Notes: generated by a model from the sequence alone, not told the origin. 64,000 bases of DNA from an uncultured Bariatricus sp. (GCA_934320645.1 CAKRFP010000002.1:84876-148875), one strand, 5' to 3'. Shown: positions 1 to 10,051, counted from the first letter of the stretch. Translations and numbers: made by a program.

Positions 1-607
1 TCCGGCTAACAACAGCAGACTCCGTGATGCGATTGCAAAGGCAAAAGCAAATAATATGCCGAATGACAATATTGACAGAAGTATCAAAAAAGCAGCCGGA
101 GACGGAGATGCCAACAATTACGAACATATCGTATATGAAGGATATGGACCGAACGGAACAGCGATCATCGTTGATGCGCTTACAGATAACCGTAACCGTA
201 CTGCTTCTAATGTAAGAAGCGCTTTCACAAAGGGAAAAGGAAATATCGGAACCAGCGGATGTGTATCTTTCATGTTTGATCAGAAAGGACAGATCATTGT
301 CGATAAAGAAGAATGTGAACTGGATGCAGATGATCTGATGATGCAGGCACTGGATGCAGGAGCAGAAGATTTCTCAGAAGAAGAAGACAGCTTCGAGATC
401 CTCACAGATCCGAACGATTTCAGTGAGGTTCGTCTTGCTCTGGAAGAAGCAGGAATCCCGATGGCAAGTGCGGAAGTTACAATGATCCCACAGACATGGG
501 TAACTCTTGACAACGAAGAAGACATCAAGAACATTCAGAAGACACTTGATCTTCTTGAAGATGACGATGATGTACAGGAAGTATATCATAACTGGGAAGA
601 AGCATAA
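1..607 (+). CDS. YebC/PmpR-family protein, 5' end missing
   Basis: Open from the window edge (frame beginning at base 2) to TAA at 605-607; the N-terminal methionine lies outside. The visible part, starting near [20 protein letters not shown] and continuing through an acidic central domain to [16 protein letters not shown], is the conserved core of the YebC family (about 240 aa when complete; about 200 aa are present). Family members act as DNA-binding regulators or as ribosome-associated factors that help translation through difficult proline stretches; which role applies here cannot be decided. A probable ribosome site for the next gene follows 10 nt after the stop, so the two may be co-transcribed. 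Confidence 0.95.
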   Translation, partial: PANNSRLRDAIAKAKANNMPNDNIDRSIKKAAGDGDANNYEHIVYEGYGPNGTAIIVDALTDNRNRTASNVRSAFTKGKGNIGTSGCVSFMFDQKGQIIVDKEECELDADDLMMQALDAGAEDFSEEEDSFEILTDPNDFSEVRLALEEAGIPMASAEVTMIPQTWVTLDNEEDIKNIQKTLDLLEDDDDVQEVYHNWEEA

Positions 608-630
608 GAACGATTTCGGGAGGAATCTGA

Positions 631-1392
631 ATGAATCAGAGTATACTAGATGGGCTGAATGATCTGTTTGACCAGATAATCCCAATTTCCAAAGATTTCA
701 ATAAAAAGACTTATGCGGATTCTTTTAAAAACAGTTATGAGAAGTATAAGCCGCTTTTTACTGAAATTGCACAGGAATGTGGGAATTCAACAGACAGACA
801 AACAGAGATTGAAGCAATCGCTGCTGTACTTCCGGGAAGAATGCGGGAAGTGCTGGATCAGGAAAGCACCAAAAGAAAAAAAGAAAATATACTTATGAAA
901 TATAATCTTGGCATGGTTACTTATGTGATTCCGATGTTCCGCTATGGTAGAATGGATGCCTGTGAAGAGATTGTAGACCATATGGTTGAACTCTGGAACA
1001 ATCATGATCTGGAACTTAAGATCAGTAAATCGGAATTCGAGCAGATTCAGGGCGGTTTCAAATCCCGTCTCTGCTATATCACGACAGCCGTATGTGCAAG
1101 CCTTGGTAAACCGGATGACTGTTATGAACTGAATCTGATGAGAAGATACAGAGATGAATATCTGGTGAATCAGGAGGGCGGCGAGGAAGTCGTTGCCGAG
1201 TACTATGATATCGCACCGACGATCGTGAACCGGATCAACCGGATGGAGAATGCAGAAGATGTCTATGCAGACATTTGGAGCCGCTATCTGCATCCATGTG
1301 TTTCCATGATTGAGTCCGATAATCTGGAAGCATGTCGTAAGATTTATACCGATATGGTGTACAGTCTTCGCAAAAAATATTTATTTTCATAA
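631..1392 (+). CDS. Hypothetical protein with CFI-box-like motif
   Basis: A 253-aa soluble, largely helical protein with no signal peptide. I do not recognise a family with a known function. The one distinctive motif is CYITTAVC at residues 148-155, a paired-cysteine box resembling the CFI box found in many small uncharacterised Firmicute proteins; the paired Cys could bind metal or form a disulfide. The start is ATG 631, preceded by a GGGAGG ribosome site. It lies 23 nt after yebC and ends 10 nt before a clear terminator, so it is probably the last gene of that unit. Function unknown. Confidence 0.8.
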   Translation: MNQSILDGLNDLFDQIIPISKDFNKKTYADSFKNSYEKYKPLFTEIAQECGNSTDRQTEIEAIAAVLPGRMREVLDQESTKRKKENILMKYNLGMVTYVIPMFRYGRMDACEEIVDHMVELWNNHDLELKISKSEFEQIQGGFKSRLCYITTAVCASLGKPDDCYELNLMRRYRDEYLVNQEGGEEVVAEYYDIAPTIVNRINRMENAEDVYADIWSRYLHPCVSMIESDNLEACRKIYTDMVYSLRKKYLFS

Positions 1393-1402
1393 CGTTGAAA
1401 CC

Positions 1403-1437
1403 AAAGAGAATGTGCCGTGAGGATGCATTCTCTTTTT
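1403..1437 (+). terminator. Rho-independent terminator after the CFI-box gene
   Basis: Stem AGAGAATG / CATTCTCT with a 13-nt loop, followed by a T5 run, 10 nt after the stop codon at 1392. Confidence 0.8.
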
Positions 1438-1450
1438 GTGTATACAATGA

Positions 1451-1667
1451 GCCAAATGCGAGTCTGGACAGATTTGTGCTTGCACAAGGATCTGTCCAGA
1501 CTCGCATTTGGCGAATGTACATCATCGAGCTGTTAAGCGAGATGGTGTACAGAGAGCCGGGTATATATTTTACCAGATTTGTGCTTGCACAAGGATCTGT
1601 CCAGACTCGCATTTGGCGAATGTACATCATCGAGCTGTTAAGCGAGATGATGTACAGAGAGCCGGGT
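1451..1667. repeat. Tandem 94-bp repeat with long hairpins
   Basis: Two direct copies, 1469-1562 and 1574-1667, lie 105 bp apart and differ at a single base (G1545/A1650). The first copy is preceded by an extra 18 bp that completes a hairpin: 1451-1473 pairs perfectly with 1490-1512 (23 bp), and the loop itself holds TTGTGC/GCACAA at 1474-1479/1482-1487. Each copy also holds a second hairpin, GTACATCATC...GATGATGTAC in copy two (1622-1631/1646-1655; one G.T pair in copy one). No plausible gene lies inside; the open frames crossing it only translate the repeat. It occupies most of the gap between the terminator and tepA. Confidence 0.85.
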
Positions 1668-1741
1668 GTAACATTCACTAAGTGCATATTTTCGCACACA
1701 TTGCCCCATACTAAGGAAAAAGAAAACGGAGGTATGCGGCA

Positions 1742-2551
1742 ATGAGAGAACAGGAAGAAAATGACGTAAAGGAATATAAGATACGCAAGAAAAAAAGCGG
1801 GATGCAGACAGAGGACAATCCGATAAATAAAGAAAACGCAGAAAAAGAAACGGAGCCGGAGAATATAAAGGAAGAAGACGAACACGTCAAAGAAATGGGA
1901 ATGCTTCCGCTTGACAGCCGTCAGAATCATCAGATCGAGCTGCTGACGATCATCGGGGAAGTGGAAGGACATGAAGCAGTTTCCGGTAATACCAAAGCGA
2001 CAAAATATGAGCATCTGCTTCCGAAACTGGCACAGATCGAGAACAGTGTCCGGACGGATGGGGTGCTGATCCTTCTGAACACGCTGGGCGGAGATGTGGA
2101 GGCAGGACTTGCGATTGCGGAGATGATTGCCTCCTTAAGCAAGCCGACGGTATCTCTGGTGCTTGGGGGATGTCATTCCATCGGCGGACCGCTCGCGGTA
2201 TCGGCAGATTATTCCTTTATTGTTCCGAGCGGGACGATGATCATCCATCCGGTACGGACCAGTGGAATGTTCATCGGTGTGGCACAGAGCCTCCGGAATA
2301 TTGAAAAAACACAGGACCGGATCACGGGATTTCTTGCAGAACATTCCAGAATGTCACAGGAGAGGATTGAAGAACTGATGCTGGATTCCACGCAACTGGT
2401 CAAAGATGTGGGAACTATGCTGGAAGGAAAACGCGCGGTGGAGGAAGGTCTGATTGATGAAGTAGGCGGAATCCGGGATGCATTAAATAAATTGCATGAA
2501 ATGATCGATGAAAAAATGGGAAATACTGATAAAAATTATGAGATGACATAA
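1742..2551 (+). CDS. tepA: ClpP-fold serine protease, TepA family
   Basis: A 269-aa protein. Residues 1-60 are a charged, lysine/glutamate-rich disordered tail; residues 65-255 form a ClpP/crotonase fold. The nucleophile elbow GGCHSIGGP puts the catalytic serine at about 146, and MIIHP gives the histidine at about 169. TepA (translocation-enhancing protein) is a cytosolic ClpP-like protease described in Bacillus as aiding protein export and spore proteolysis. The order tepA-ftsK/spoIIIE matches Bacillus, where tepA sits just upstream of spoIIIE; the intervening ylzJ is not evident. ATG 1742 has GGAGG 9 nt upstream. Confidence 0.85.
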   Translation: MREQEENDVKEYKIRKKKSGMQTEDNPINKENAEKETEPENIKEEDEHVKEMGMLPLDSRQNHQIELLTIIGEVEGHEAVSGNTKATKYEHLLPKLAQIENSVRTDGVLILLNTLGGDVEAGLAIAEMIASLSKPTVSLVLGGCHSIGGPLAVSADYSFIVPSGTMIIHPVRTSGMFIGVAQSLRNIEKTQDRITGFLAEHSRMSQERIEELMLDSTQLVKDVGTMLEGKRAVEEGLIDEVGGIRDALNKLHEMIDEKMGNTDKNYEMT

Positions 2552-2571
2552 GGCGGAGAGGATGCTATAAT
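2543..2571 (+). promoter_or_regulatory. Sigma-A-type promoter for ftsK
   Basis: ATGACA (2543-2548), 17-bp spacer, TATAAT (2566-2571), overlapping the tepA stop codon. It would give ftsK a leader of about 115 nt. The -10 box lies inside a small inverted repeat TGCTAT/ATAGCA. Confidence 0.55.
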
Positions 2572-2694
2572 AAAATAGCATGTACAAATATACACTTTGG
2601 ATGACCGATTCCGGACACTATATCTGGGGAGAGGGTGGAAGGAATCTGTCATTTGATTACAAGATAAAGAGTATAAATACAAGGGGGAAGTTTG

Positions 2695-5349
2695 ATGGCT
2701 TCAAAGACAACCGGAACAAAGAAAAATGCAAAGCAGAGCACCGCGAAAAAGCGGCAGCCTGCAAAGAAGACAACAGCAAAGTCTTCCAAGTCTGCAAAGA
2801 CGACCAGAAAGAATACAGCATCCAAAGCTGCACCGCAGGAAGAATCTTTTCTTGCGACGGAGATCCTGGTCTGGGTGACGCTTGCAATCGGAATCCTGCT
2901 TACAATCAGTAATTTCGGACTTGCAGGTGCGTTTGGCAGAAAGATTGCAGCACTGCAGCAGGGAATGCTGGGATGGATGGCTTATGTATTTCCGATCCTT
3001 TTATTCTGCGGAGTTGCGTTTGTCGTTTCCAACAAAGGGAATCGGATCGCTTATATTAAGACAGTGGCAGGCGTTGTACTGCTGGTCCAGTGTTGCGTGT
3101 TATTTGAGTTGATTGATGGAAAAGGCGGCTCGGCAGGAAAAGCGATCGCGGATAAAATGGTGCCGGCGATCGGCAAAGCAGGTACATATGTTGTCGTGAT
3201 CATTTTGATGGTGATCTGTATCGTCCTCATCACGGAAAAGTCGATTTTAAAAGGAATGAAGATCGGCGGGGCAAAAGCCTATGACCGTGCCAGAGAAGAT
3301 ATGCAGAAGCGCAAAGAAGAGGCGGAAGAACGCAAAGCAAGACGGGAAGCTATGCGCGTTGATTATCAGGTAAGTGGTGTTTCCTTTAATTCCACAGTTG
3401 GAAGAAAAGAAGAAGCGGCAGGAAGTACAGAAGATGCAGAAAAGAAGGAAGCAAAGGGAAGCACAGAGAAGAAAGCGACCAGACGCAGCAGAAAAGATAT
3501 GAACAGTGTGCTCGCAGGTGCGGAAGAAGCGGCTGCAAAGCATATTTTGGAGCAGACAGGGAAGATCACGCTGGATGATGTTGTGATTAACCGTGCGATG
3601 CCTCTTTCGGCTACAGAGCTGATCCCGGAACCGGAACCAGTAGTTCTTGAACCGGTGAAAGAAAAGCTTCCGAAGTTCTTAAAAGGGGCGATGAAAGAAG
3701 CAGAAAAAGAGACGGGACTGAATGAGGAAATTCAGGCTGACACGGCTGTAGAAAGTCCGTCTGTGGTTTCAACGGAAGAAGGAATAGAAAAGTCCTCTTC
3801 CAGAAGTACGAAGGTTAAGGCAGATATTCCAAAAGAAGTAGCTGCTGTTGCAGATACCATTGCAAAGAGTGAAAAGCCGGTGAAAGAGTATCGTTTTCCA
3901 CCGCTCAGTCTTTTGAAGCACGGAAGCAAGACGTCCGGAGATTCGGATGCACATCTGCGGGAGACGGCAGCAAAGCTTCAGAAGACACTGCAGACCTTCG
4001 GGGTCAATGTTACGATCACCAATATCAGCTGCGGACCTTCTGTTACGCGCTATGAACTGCAGCCGGAGATGGGGGTCAAAGTCAGCAAGATTGTAGGACT
4101 TGCAGATGATATCAAGCTGAATCTGGCGGCGGCAGATGTCCGTATTGAAGCGCCGATCCCGGGAAAAGCGGCGGTCGGTATTGAAGTTCCGAACAAAGAG
4201 AATACCGCAGTTATGCTACGCGATCTTCTGGAATCGGATGAGTTTAAGAAGAGTAAATCAAGGATTGCATTTGCAACAGGACGTGACATTTCAGGGAAGG
4301 TCGTGGTATCAGATATCGCAAAGATGCCGCATCTGCTTGTCGCAGGAGCGACAGGATCCGGTAAATCGGTCTGCATCAACACGATCATTATGAGTATTAT
4401 TTACAAAGCAAAGCCGGAGGATGTGAAGCTGATCATGGTGGATCCAAAGGTGGTAGAATTAAGCGTTTACAACGGAATTCCGCATTTGATGATCCCGGTT
4501 GTGACGGATCCGAAGAAAGCGGCAGGTGCGCTGAACTGGGCGGTTGCCGAGATGAACCGGCGCTATCAGCTTTTTGCTGAGTACAATGTCCGTGACCTGA
4601 AAGGTTACAATGATAAAGTCGAGAACATCAAAGATATTGATGATCCGAATAAAGCACAGAAGCTTCCGCAGATTGTAATCATCGTAGATGAGCTTGCAGA
4701 TCTGATGATGGTTGCACCTGGAGAAGTGGAAGAGGCAATCTGCCGTCTGGCGCAGCTTGCGCGTGCGGCAGGGTTGCATCTGGTTCTTGCAACACAGAGA
4801 CCGTCAGTCAATGTCATTACCGGTCTGATTAAAGCAAATATGCCGTCAAGAATTGCATTTTCAGTCTCATCCGGTGTGGATTCCAGAACTATCATTGATA
4901 TGAATGGTGCGGAAAAGCTGCTCGGAAAGGGTGATATGTTGTTCTATCCGGCAGGTTATCAGAAGCCGGTACGTGTTCAGGGAGCGTTTGTTTCCGATAA
5001 GGAAGTGCAGGCTGTGGTAGATTTCCTGAAAGAGAACAGCGGCGGAGCAGTCTACAGTGAAGAGATCCAGAAGCAGGTGAACAGTAACCAGAATGTATCT
5101 GCAGGAGGCGCTTCTTCCGGGGATGACAGGGATGTTTACTTTGTAGATGCAGGCAAATTTATTATTGAAAAAGATAAGGCATCGATCGGAATGCTCCAGA
5201 GAGTATTCAAGATCGGATTTAACCGCGCGGCGCGGATCATGGATCAGCTTGCCGAAGCGGGCGTTGTGGGAGAAGAAGAAGGTACCAAACCAAGGAAAGT
5301 GCTGATGTCTATGGAACAGTTTGAACAGTACATAGAAGAAACAGTTTAA
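2695..5349 (+). CDS. ftsK: DNA translocase FtsK/SpoIIIE
   Basis: An 884-aa ATP-driven, double-stranded-DNA pump anchored at the septum that clears chromosome DNA at division or moves it into the forespore. Residues 1-45 are Lys/Ala-rich; about 50-190 hold four hydrophobic membrane spans; about 200-400 form a charged linker; then comes the RecA-like motor with Walker A GATGSGKS at 551-558 and a Walker B aspartate in [11 protein letters not shown]. The C-terminal 65 residues are the winged-helix gamma domain that reads polarity sequences. ATG 2695 is preferred over TTG 2692 because AGGGGG lies 7 nt before it. One FtsK/SpoIIIE copy is seen, so it may serve both vegetative and sporulating cells. 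Confidence 0.97.
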   Translation: MASKTTGTKKNAKQSTAKKRQPAKKTTAKSSKSAKTTRKNTASKAAPQEESFLATEILVWVTLAIGILLTISNFGLAGAFGRKIAALQQGMLGWMAYVFPILLFCGVAFVVSNKGNRIAYIKTVAGVVLLVQCCVLFELIDGKGGSAGKAIADKMVPAIGKAGTYVVVIILMVICIVLITEKSILKGMKIGGAKAYDRAREDMQKRKEEAEERKARREAMRVDYQVSGVSFNSTVGRKEEAAGSTEDAEKKEAKGSTEKKATRRSRKDMNSVLAGAEEAAAKHILEQTGKITLDDVVINRAMPLSATELIPEPEPVVLEPVKEKLPKFLKGAMKEAEKETGLNEEIQADTAVESPSVVSTEEGIEKSSSRSTKVKADIPKEVAAVADTIAKSEKPVKEYRFPPLSLLKHGSKTSGDSDAHLRETAAKLQKTLQTFGVNVTITNISCGPSVTRYELQPEMGVKVSKIVGLADDIKLNLAAADVRIEAPIPGKAAVGIEVPNKENTAVMLRDLLESDEFKKSKSRIAFATGRDISGKVVVSDIAKMPHLLVAGATGSGKSVCINTIIMSIIYKAKPEDVKLIMVDPKVVELSVYNGIPHLMIPVVTDPKKAAGALNWAVAEMNRRYQLFAEYNVRDLKGYNDKVENIKDIDDPNKAQKLPQIVIIVDELADLMMVAPGEVEEAICRLAQLARAAGLHLVLATQRPSVNVITGLIKANMPSRIAFSVSSGVDSRTIIDMNGAEKLLGKGDMLFYPAGYQKPVRVQGAFVSDKEVQAVVDFLKENSGGAVYSEEIQKQVNSNQNVSAGGASSGDDRDVYFVDAGKFIIEKDKASIGMLQRVFKIGFNRAARIMDQLAEAGVVGEEEGTKPRKVLMSMEQFEQYIEETV

Positions 5350-5379
5350 AACACGCAGGTGAAAAAGGAGGATACGATA

Positions 5380-7047
5380 ATGAAAACAGATATTCAGATT
5401 GCACAGGAAGCCAAAATGCACCATATTCGTGAGGTTGCCGCAACGATTGGAATTGAAGAGGACGACCTTGAATTTTACGGTAAATATAAGGCAAAGCTGT
5501 CAGACGAACTGATGGAAAAAGTAAAAGACAGACCGGATGGAAAGCTGGTACTTGTCACTGCAATCAATCCGACTCCGGCAGGAGAGGGAAAGACAACGAT
5601 CACAGTCGGACTTGGAGAGGCGATGGCAAAGCTCGGTAAAAAAGCACTGATTGCTCTGCGTGAGCCTTCACTTGGACCTTGCTTTGGAATCAAAGGCGGA
5701 GCAGCCGGCGGCGGGTATGCACAGGTTGTACCGATGGAAGACCTGAATCTCCATTTCACCGGAGATTTTCATGCGATCACATCTGCAAATAACCTGCTTG
5801 CAGCCCTTCTTGACAACCATATCCAGCAGGGAAATGCTCTTGGAATCGATCCGAGACAGGTTGTCTGGAAACGTTGTGTAGATATGAATGACCGTGTCCT
5901 GCGTAACGTAGTAGTTGGTCTTGGAAATAAAATGGACGGAATGGTAAGAGAGGACCATTTTGTGATCACAGTTGCATCAGAAATTATGGCAATCTTATGT
6001 CTGGCAGATGATCTGGAAGATCTGAAAAAACGTCTTGGCAGAATCATTGTTGCTTACACCTTCTCAGGGGAAGCGGTTACAGCTGACCAGCTTCACGCAA
6101 CCGGTGCGATGACAGCCCTGTTAAAAGATGCGATCAAGCCGAATATCATCCAGACTCTGGAACATACACCGGCACTGGTGCATGGTGGCCCATTTGCGAA
6201 TATTGCACATGGCTGCAACAGTGTACGTGCAACTAAGATGGCACTGAAACTGAGTGATATCACGATCACAGAAGCCGGATTTGGTGCGGACCTTGGCGCA
6301 GAGAAGTTCATGGATATCAAATGCCGTATGGCAGGACTGAAACCGGATGCAGTGGTTTTGGTTGCAACTGTCCGCGCATTAAAATACAACGGCGGCGTAC
6401 CAAAAGATGAACTGAACAAAGAGAACTTGGATGCACTTGCAAAAGGAATCGTAAATCTTGAAAAACATATCGAGAACCTGCAGAAGTTCGGCGTTCCGGT
6501 TGTTGTTACACTGAATTCGTTTGTCAGTGACACCGAAGCAGAATATGAATTTATTCGCAAGTTCTGTGAAGACAGAGGCTGTGAATTTGCCCTTGCAGAA
6601 GTATGGGGCAAAGGCGGAGATGGCGGAAAAGAACTCGCTGAAAAAGTTTTACAGACACTGGAGACAAAGGAAAGCCATTACCATCCGATCTACAGTGATG
6701 AACTGTCACTTACAGAGAAGATTGAGACAATTTGTAAGGAAATTTACGGAGCAAAGGGTGTCGTATATGAACCGGCTGCAAAGAAACAGCTTGCACGTAT
6801 TGAGTCTCTGGGATTTGGCAGCTTCCCGGTATGTATGGCAAAGAACCAGTATTCTCTGTCTGATGATGCGAAGCTTCTCGGACGTCCGGAGAACTTTGAT
6901 ATCCATATCCGTGAAGTTTATGTAAATGCGGGAGCTGGATTTGTGGTTGCTCTTACCGGAGCAGTCATGACCATGCCAGGACTTCCAAAAGTACCTGCAG
7001 CAAATGGAATTGATGTGGAAGACGGTAAGATTACCGGATTATTCTAA
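5380..7047 (+). CDS. fhs: Formate--tetrahydrofolate ligase
   Basis: Catalyses ATP + formate + THF to 10-formyl-THF, feeding purine synthesis and, in acetogens, the methyl branch of the Wood-Ljungdahl pathway. 555 aa, the usual family length. The P-loop variant TPAGEGKTT is at residues 65-73, followed by the conserved [25 protein letters not shown] segment. ATG 5380 is chosen because AAGGAGG lies 8-10 nt upstream; the in-frame upstream start at 5359 overlaps no ribosome site. It follows ftsK by 30 nt, probably as part of the same transcript. No THF riboswitch fits into the short gap. No other Wood-Ljungdahl genes are in view, so acetogenesis is not implied. Confidence 0.97.
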   Translation: MKTDIQIAQEAKMHHIREVAATIGIEEDDLEFYGKYKAKLSDELMEKVKDRPDGKLVLVTAINPTPAGEGKTTITVGLGEAMAKLGKKALIALREPSLGPCFGIKGGAAGGGYAQVVPMEDLNLHFTGDFHAITSANNLLAALLDNHIQQGNALGIDPRQVVWKRCVDMNDRVLRNVVVGLGNKMDGMVREDHFVITVASEIMAILCLADDLEDLKKRLGRIIVAYTFSGEAVTADQLHATGAMTALLKDAIKPNIIQTLEHTPALVHGGPFANIAHGCNSVRATKMALKLSDITITEAGFGADLGAEKFMDIKCRMAGLKPDAVVLVATVRALKYNGGVPKDELNKENLDALAKGIVNLEKHIENLQKFGVPVVVTLNSFVSDTEAEYEFIRKFCEDRGCEFALAEVWGKGGDGGKELAEKVLQTLETKESHYHPIYSDELSLTEKIETICKEIYGAKGVVYEPAAKKQLARIESLGFGSFPVCMAKNQYSLSDDAKLLGRPENFDIHIREVYVNAGAGFVVALTGAVMTMPGLPKVPAANGIDVEDGKITGLF

Positions 7048-7080
7048 AAGAAGTATGATACAAGAAGGAGACGAAAGACA

Positions 7081-8448
7081 ATGAAATGTATGCACTGTGG
7101 AGCAAATCTGCCGGAAGATCAGCTGATCTGTCCGAGATGCGGCAGGGAAATACAGATCGTGCCTGATTATAATCCACTTGATGACATGCTGACCGCCCAG
7201 TTAAAAGGGGGCATCACGCAGACCATGTCACTTCATTTAGAAGAACAAGAACGCCAGACGGGATATACCGGTGCAGAAAATACCGGATATAGAGGAAGTG
7301 CCGGAGAAGAGACAAGATATGTAGGGGATTCAGGAAGGGCTTATCAGCCGGGAGCAAGATCCACCACATCCGACCACAGAAGAAGATCGGAGACCGGAAG
7401 AAATGATACCAGGTATATAAATGACCGGGCAGTCAGAGAAAAGAATGCACAGGAACAGGCGCGGCGGGTTGCCGAAGAAGAACGGCGAATGCGGCGTATC
7501 CGAGCAGAAAAGAGAAAAGAACGCGCCAGAAAGAAGCGGAGAAAGATGCTACTTACGATAGTGGGAGTTTGTGCTCTTCTTGCTGTACTGATCTACGTAT
7601 TTTATCAGAATTCCTATACGGGAAAGGTGAAGAAAGGCTATCGCCTTCTGGCAGCTTCAGAATACGAAAATGCACTTACGGTATTTGAAAAAGCTGCATC
7701 GGGAAGCCCGAAGAAAGCAGAAGCATATACCGGTATTTCAAAAGTCTATATTGCGGAAGATGATCTGGATCAGGCGGAAGCCGTTTTTACAGATCAGATT
7801 GCAAAGCAGTCCGGAAATGCAGAAATTTACCGTGCAGCGGTGGAATTTTACATTGATACCAATCAGCAGGAGAAAGTGTCACCGCTTCTGAACGCATGTA
7901 CCAGTGATGCTGTCCTGGATACACTGACGGAGTATATATCCGGAGAACCAAAGTTCAGTCTGGATGAGACGGAAACCTATGACGAAGTACAGGCTCTGGA
8001 ATTGACTGGAAAAGGGAAAGCAATCTACTATACAACCGATGGTTCAGAACCGACGACTTCAAGTACAAAATATACCGGACCGATCAAGATCGGTGAAGGT
8101 GAGACGGTAGTAAAAGCAATTTCTGTTAACAAAAAAGGAATTCCAAGTCTGACGGAAAGTAAGACTTACAAAGTGGAATTCCCGATTGCCGATGCACCGG
8201 CAGTTACTCCGTCAACCGGTCAGTATACCAGTGAACAGTGGATCAGTGTAGATGTACCGGAAAAGTACACCGCATATTATACAACCGATGGGTCAGACCC
8301 GGATCCGGAGAATAATTCTGCAACGCAGGAATATACGGAACCGATTAAAATGCCGTCAGGAAGCACGATTTTCAGTTTTGCCCTGCAGGATCAAAAGGGC
8401 AGATTAAGTGATATTACAAGACGAAATTATGAACTGAATACAGATTAG
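7081..8448 (+). CDS. Zinc-ribbon, TPR and chitobiase-C-domain membrane protein
   Basis: 455 aa. It starts with a zinc ribbon (C3-x2-C6...C17-x2-C20), followed by a polar Gly/Arg/Tyr-rich stretch and a very basic coiled segment (about 115-155). One membrane span follows (about 157-175), then TPR-like helices (about 180-285). Two copies of the CHB_HEX_C_1 fold carry the repeated signature YYTTDGSEP (from 316) and YYTTDGSDP (from 399). A cytosolic zinc ribbon with an exported C-terminus suggests a tail exposed at the cell surface. The reaction, if any, is unknown. It lies 33 nt after fhs with GGAG upstream of ATG 7081 and is closed by a strong terminator. Confidence 0.85.
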   Translation: MKCMHCGANLPEDQLICPRCGREIQIVPDYNPLDDMLTAQLKGGITQTMSLHLEEQERQTGYTGAENTGYRGSAGEETRYVGDSGRAYQPGARSTTSDHRRRSETGRNDTRYINDRAVREKNAQEQARRVAEEERRMRRIRAEKRKERARKKRRKMLLTIVGVCALLAVLIYVFYQNSYTGKVKKGYRLLAASEYENALTVFEKAASGSPKKAEAYTGISKVYIAEDDLDQAEAVFTDQIAKQSGNAEIYRAAVEFYIDTNQQEKVSPLLNACTSDAVLDTLTEYISGEPKFSLDETETYDEVQALELTGKGKAIYYTTDGSEPTTSSTKYTGPIKIGEGETVVKAISVNKKGIPSLTESKTYKVEFPIADAPAVTPSTGQYTSEQWISVDVPEKYTAYYTTDGSDPDPENNSATQEYTEPIKMPSGSTIFSFALQDQKGRLSDITRRNYELNTD

Positions 8449-8461
8449 AATCAGATGATGG

Positions 8462-8520
8462 AAAGAGAGTATGCGAGAAACTCCTGTAAAAATGGGAGGG
8501 AAAAGCATACTCTCTTTTTT
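8462..8520 (+). terminator. Terminator after the zinc-ribbon gene
   Basis: A long stem AGAGAGTATGC/GCATACTCTCT, containing an inner CTCC...GGGAG hairpin, followed by a T6 run. Confidence 0.85.
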
Positions 8521-8661
8521 AAAAATATAAGTAAGCAAAAAGAGATTCACCGGATCTGGCGAACATGTCTGAAAATGTTGCGGGACAGAAGTACAAAGCA
8601 GGAGGATTTTTGACAGGAAAACAAAAAACAAGAACAGAATGTAAAGAATTTGTGTATAAAA

Positions 8662-8677
8662 TGTGAAATATATCACA
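8662..8677. promoter_or_regulatory. CRP/FNR-type operator candidate
   Basis: TGTGA-N6-TCACA with perfect half-sites (TGTGAAATATATCACA), about 130 bp upstream of the adh -10 box. The half-sites match Crp/Fnr-family consensus; which regulator would use it is unknown. The rest of the 400-bp gap before adh is A/T-rich and holds no gene. Confidence 0.35.
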
Positions 8678-8770
8678 AAATAAATATTTTGAGAATAGCA
8701 AAAATACAATATAGCTTATGAAAAGTGTATAATTGTACGCAAATAAATACAATCTATTTGTAGTAAAATG

Positions 8771-8799
8771 TTGCAAAATAAAGTAAAGTAAGATATAAT
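8771..8799 (+). promoter_or_regulatory. Sigma-A promoter of the alcohol dehydrogenase gene
   Basis: TTGCAA (8771-8776), 17-bp spacer, TATAAT (8794-8799). The predicted start is near 8806, leaving a leader of about 45 nt. Confidence 0.75.
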
Positions 8800-8803
8800 A
8801 AGT

Positions 8804-8821
8804 TTGTCAAAAAGATAACAT
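8804..8821. promoter_or_regulatory. Possible Rex (NADH-sensing) operator
   Basis: TTGTCAA-AAAG-ATAACAT matches the Rex consensus TTGTTAA-N4-TTAACAA at 11 of 14 defined positions and covers the expected transcription start. Rex represses fermentative alcohol dehydrogenases in Firmicutes when NADH is low. No rex gene is in this window. Confidence 0.4.
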
Positions 8822-8849
8822 ACTTTAAGGGCAAAAGGAGTGTTTGAAT

Positions 8850-10031
8850 ATGAGCAGATTTACATTACCAAGAGACGTATATCATGGAAAAGGATGTCTT
8901 GAAGAACTGAAGAACCTCAAAGGAAAGAAAGCAATCTTAGTTGTTGGTGGCGGCTCTATGAAGCGTCAGGGATTTCTGGACAGAGCAGAGAACTATCTGA
9001 AAGAAGCCGGAATGGAAGTGAAGCTTTTTGAAGGTGTAGAACCGGATCCGTCCGTTGAGACTGTTATGAAAGGTGCAGCAGTTATGCAGGAATTCCAGCC
9101 AGACTGGATCGTGGCAATGGGTGGTGGATCACCGATCGATGCAGCAAAGGCAATGTGGGCATTCTACGAATATCCGGATGTTACATTTGAAGATCTCTGT
9201 ATTCCGTTCAATTTCCCGGAACTGAGAACAAAAGCCAAATTTGCTGCAATTCCGTCTACGTCAGGAACAGCAACAGAAGTAACCGCATTTTCCGTTATCA
9301 CAAACTATCAGACCGGAGTAAAATACCCGCTTGCCGATTTTAATATTACACCGGACGTAGCAATCGTTGATCCGGATCTTGTTATGGGACTCCCGGTAAA
9401 ACAGGTTGCATACACAGGTATGGATGCGCTGACACATGCGATTGAAGCGTATGTATCTACCCTGAACTGTCCATTCACTGATCCGCTTGCACTGCAGGCA
9501 ATCGAGATGGTTCTGGATTACCTTCCGGCATCTTACAAATGCGATATGGTTGCAAGAGAACAGATGCACTATGCACAGTGCCTTGCAGGAATGGCATTTT
9601 CCAACGCACTTCTTGGAATTGTACATTCTATGGCGCATAAGACAGGTGCTGCATTCTCAACCGGACACATTCCGCACGGATGCGCAAATGCGATCTATCT
9701 TCCATATGTAATCAAATACAATGCAAAAGATCCGGTTGCTGCAAAACGATACGCAGAAATCGCACGCAGAATGGGACTTCCGGGAACATCTGAGAAAGCC
9801 CTGATCAACAGCCTGTGTGCAAAGATCGATGCATTCAATGTAGAACTTAATATTCCAAAGACATTGAAAGACTTTGGTATTGATGAGACAGAATTCAAAG
9901 AAAAAGTTGCCAAGATCTCAGAACTTGCAGTTGGTGATGCATGTACAGGATCCAACCCACGTCCGATTGATCCGGCAAACATGGAAAAACTGTTCAACTG
10001 TACATATTATGGAACAGAAGTAGATTTCTAA
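8850..10031 (+). CDS. Iron-containing alcohol dehydrogenase (butanol-dehydrogenase-like)
   Basis: A 393-aa type III Fe-ADH, cytosolic, reducing aldehydes to alcohols with NAD(P)H during fermentation. The nucleotide motif GGGSPID is at 91-97. Metal ligands by alignment to FucO are D192, H196 (DALTHAIEAY), H259 (GIVHSMAH) and H276 (IPHGCANA). The substrate (ethanol, butanol, propanediol) cannot be read from sequence. ATG 8850 follows AAAAGGAG by 9 nt; the in-frame TTG 8844 is too close to that site. It is a monocistronic unit with its own promoter, a candidate Rex box and a terminator. Confidence 0.93.
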   Translation: MSRFTLPRDVYHGKGCLEELKNLKGKKAILVVGGGSMKRQGFLDRAENYLKEAGMEVKLFEGVEPDPSVETVMKGAAVMQEFQPDWIVAMGGGSPIDAAKAMWAFYEYPDVTFEDLCIPFNFPELRTKAKFAAIPSTSGTATEVTAFSVITNYQTGVKYPLADFNITPDVAIVDPDLVMGLPVKQVAYTGMDALTHAIEAYVSTLNCPFTDPLALQAIEMVLDYLPASYKCDMVAREQMHYAQCLAGMAFSNALLGIVHSMAHKTGAAFSTGHIPHGCANAIYLPYVIKYNAKDPVAAKRYAEIARRMGLPGTSEKALINSLCAKIDAFNVELNIPKTLKDFGIDETEFKEKVAKISELAVGDACTGSNPRPIDPANMEKLFNCTYYGTEVDF

Positions 10032-10051
10032 AGATGTGAAATACATTTTTG

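Noticed and set aside
1395..1745. Open frames crossing the 94-bp repeats
   Set aside because: They merely translate the repeats and the terminator; no ribosome site and no conserved pattern.
2580..2912. Possible YlzJ-like small gene between tepA and ftsK
   Set aside because: The frame overlaps ftsK by more than 200 nt, has no ribosome site and shows no YlzJ resemblance beyond position.
5350..5379. THF riboswitch upstream of fhs
   Set aside because: The gap between ftsK and fhs is only 30 nt, too short for any known THF riboswitch.
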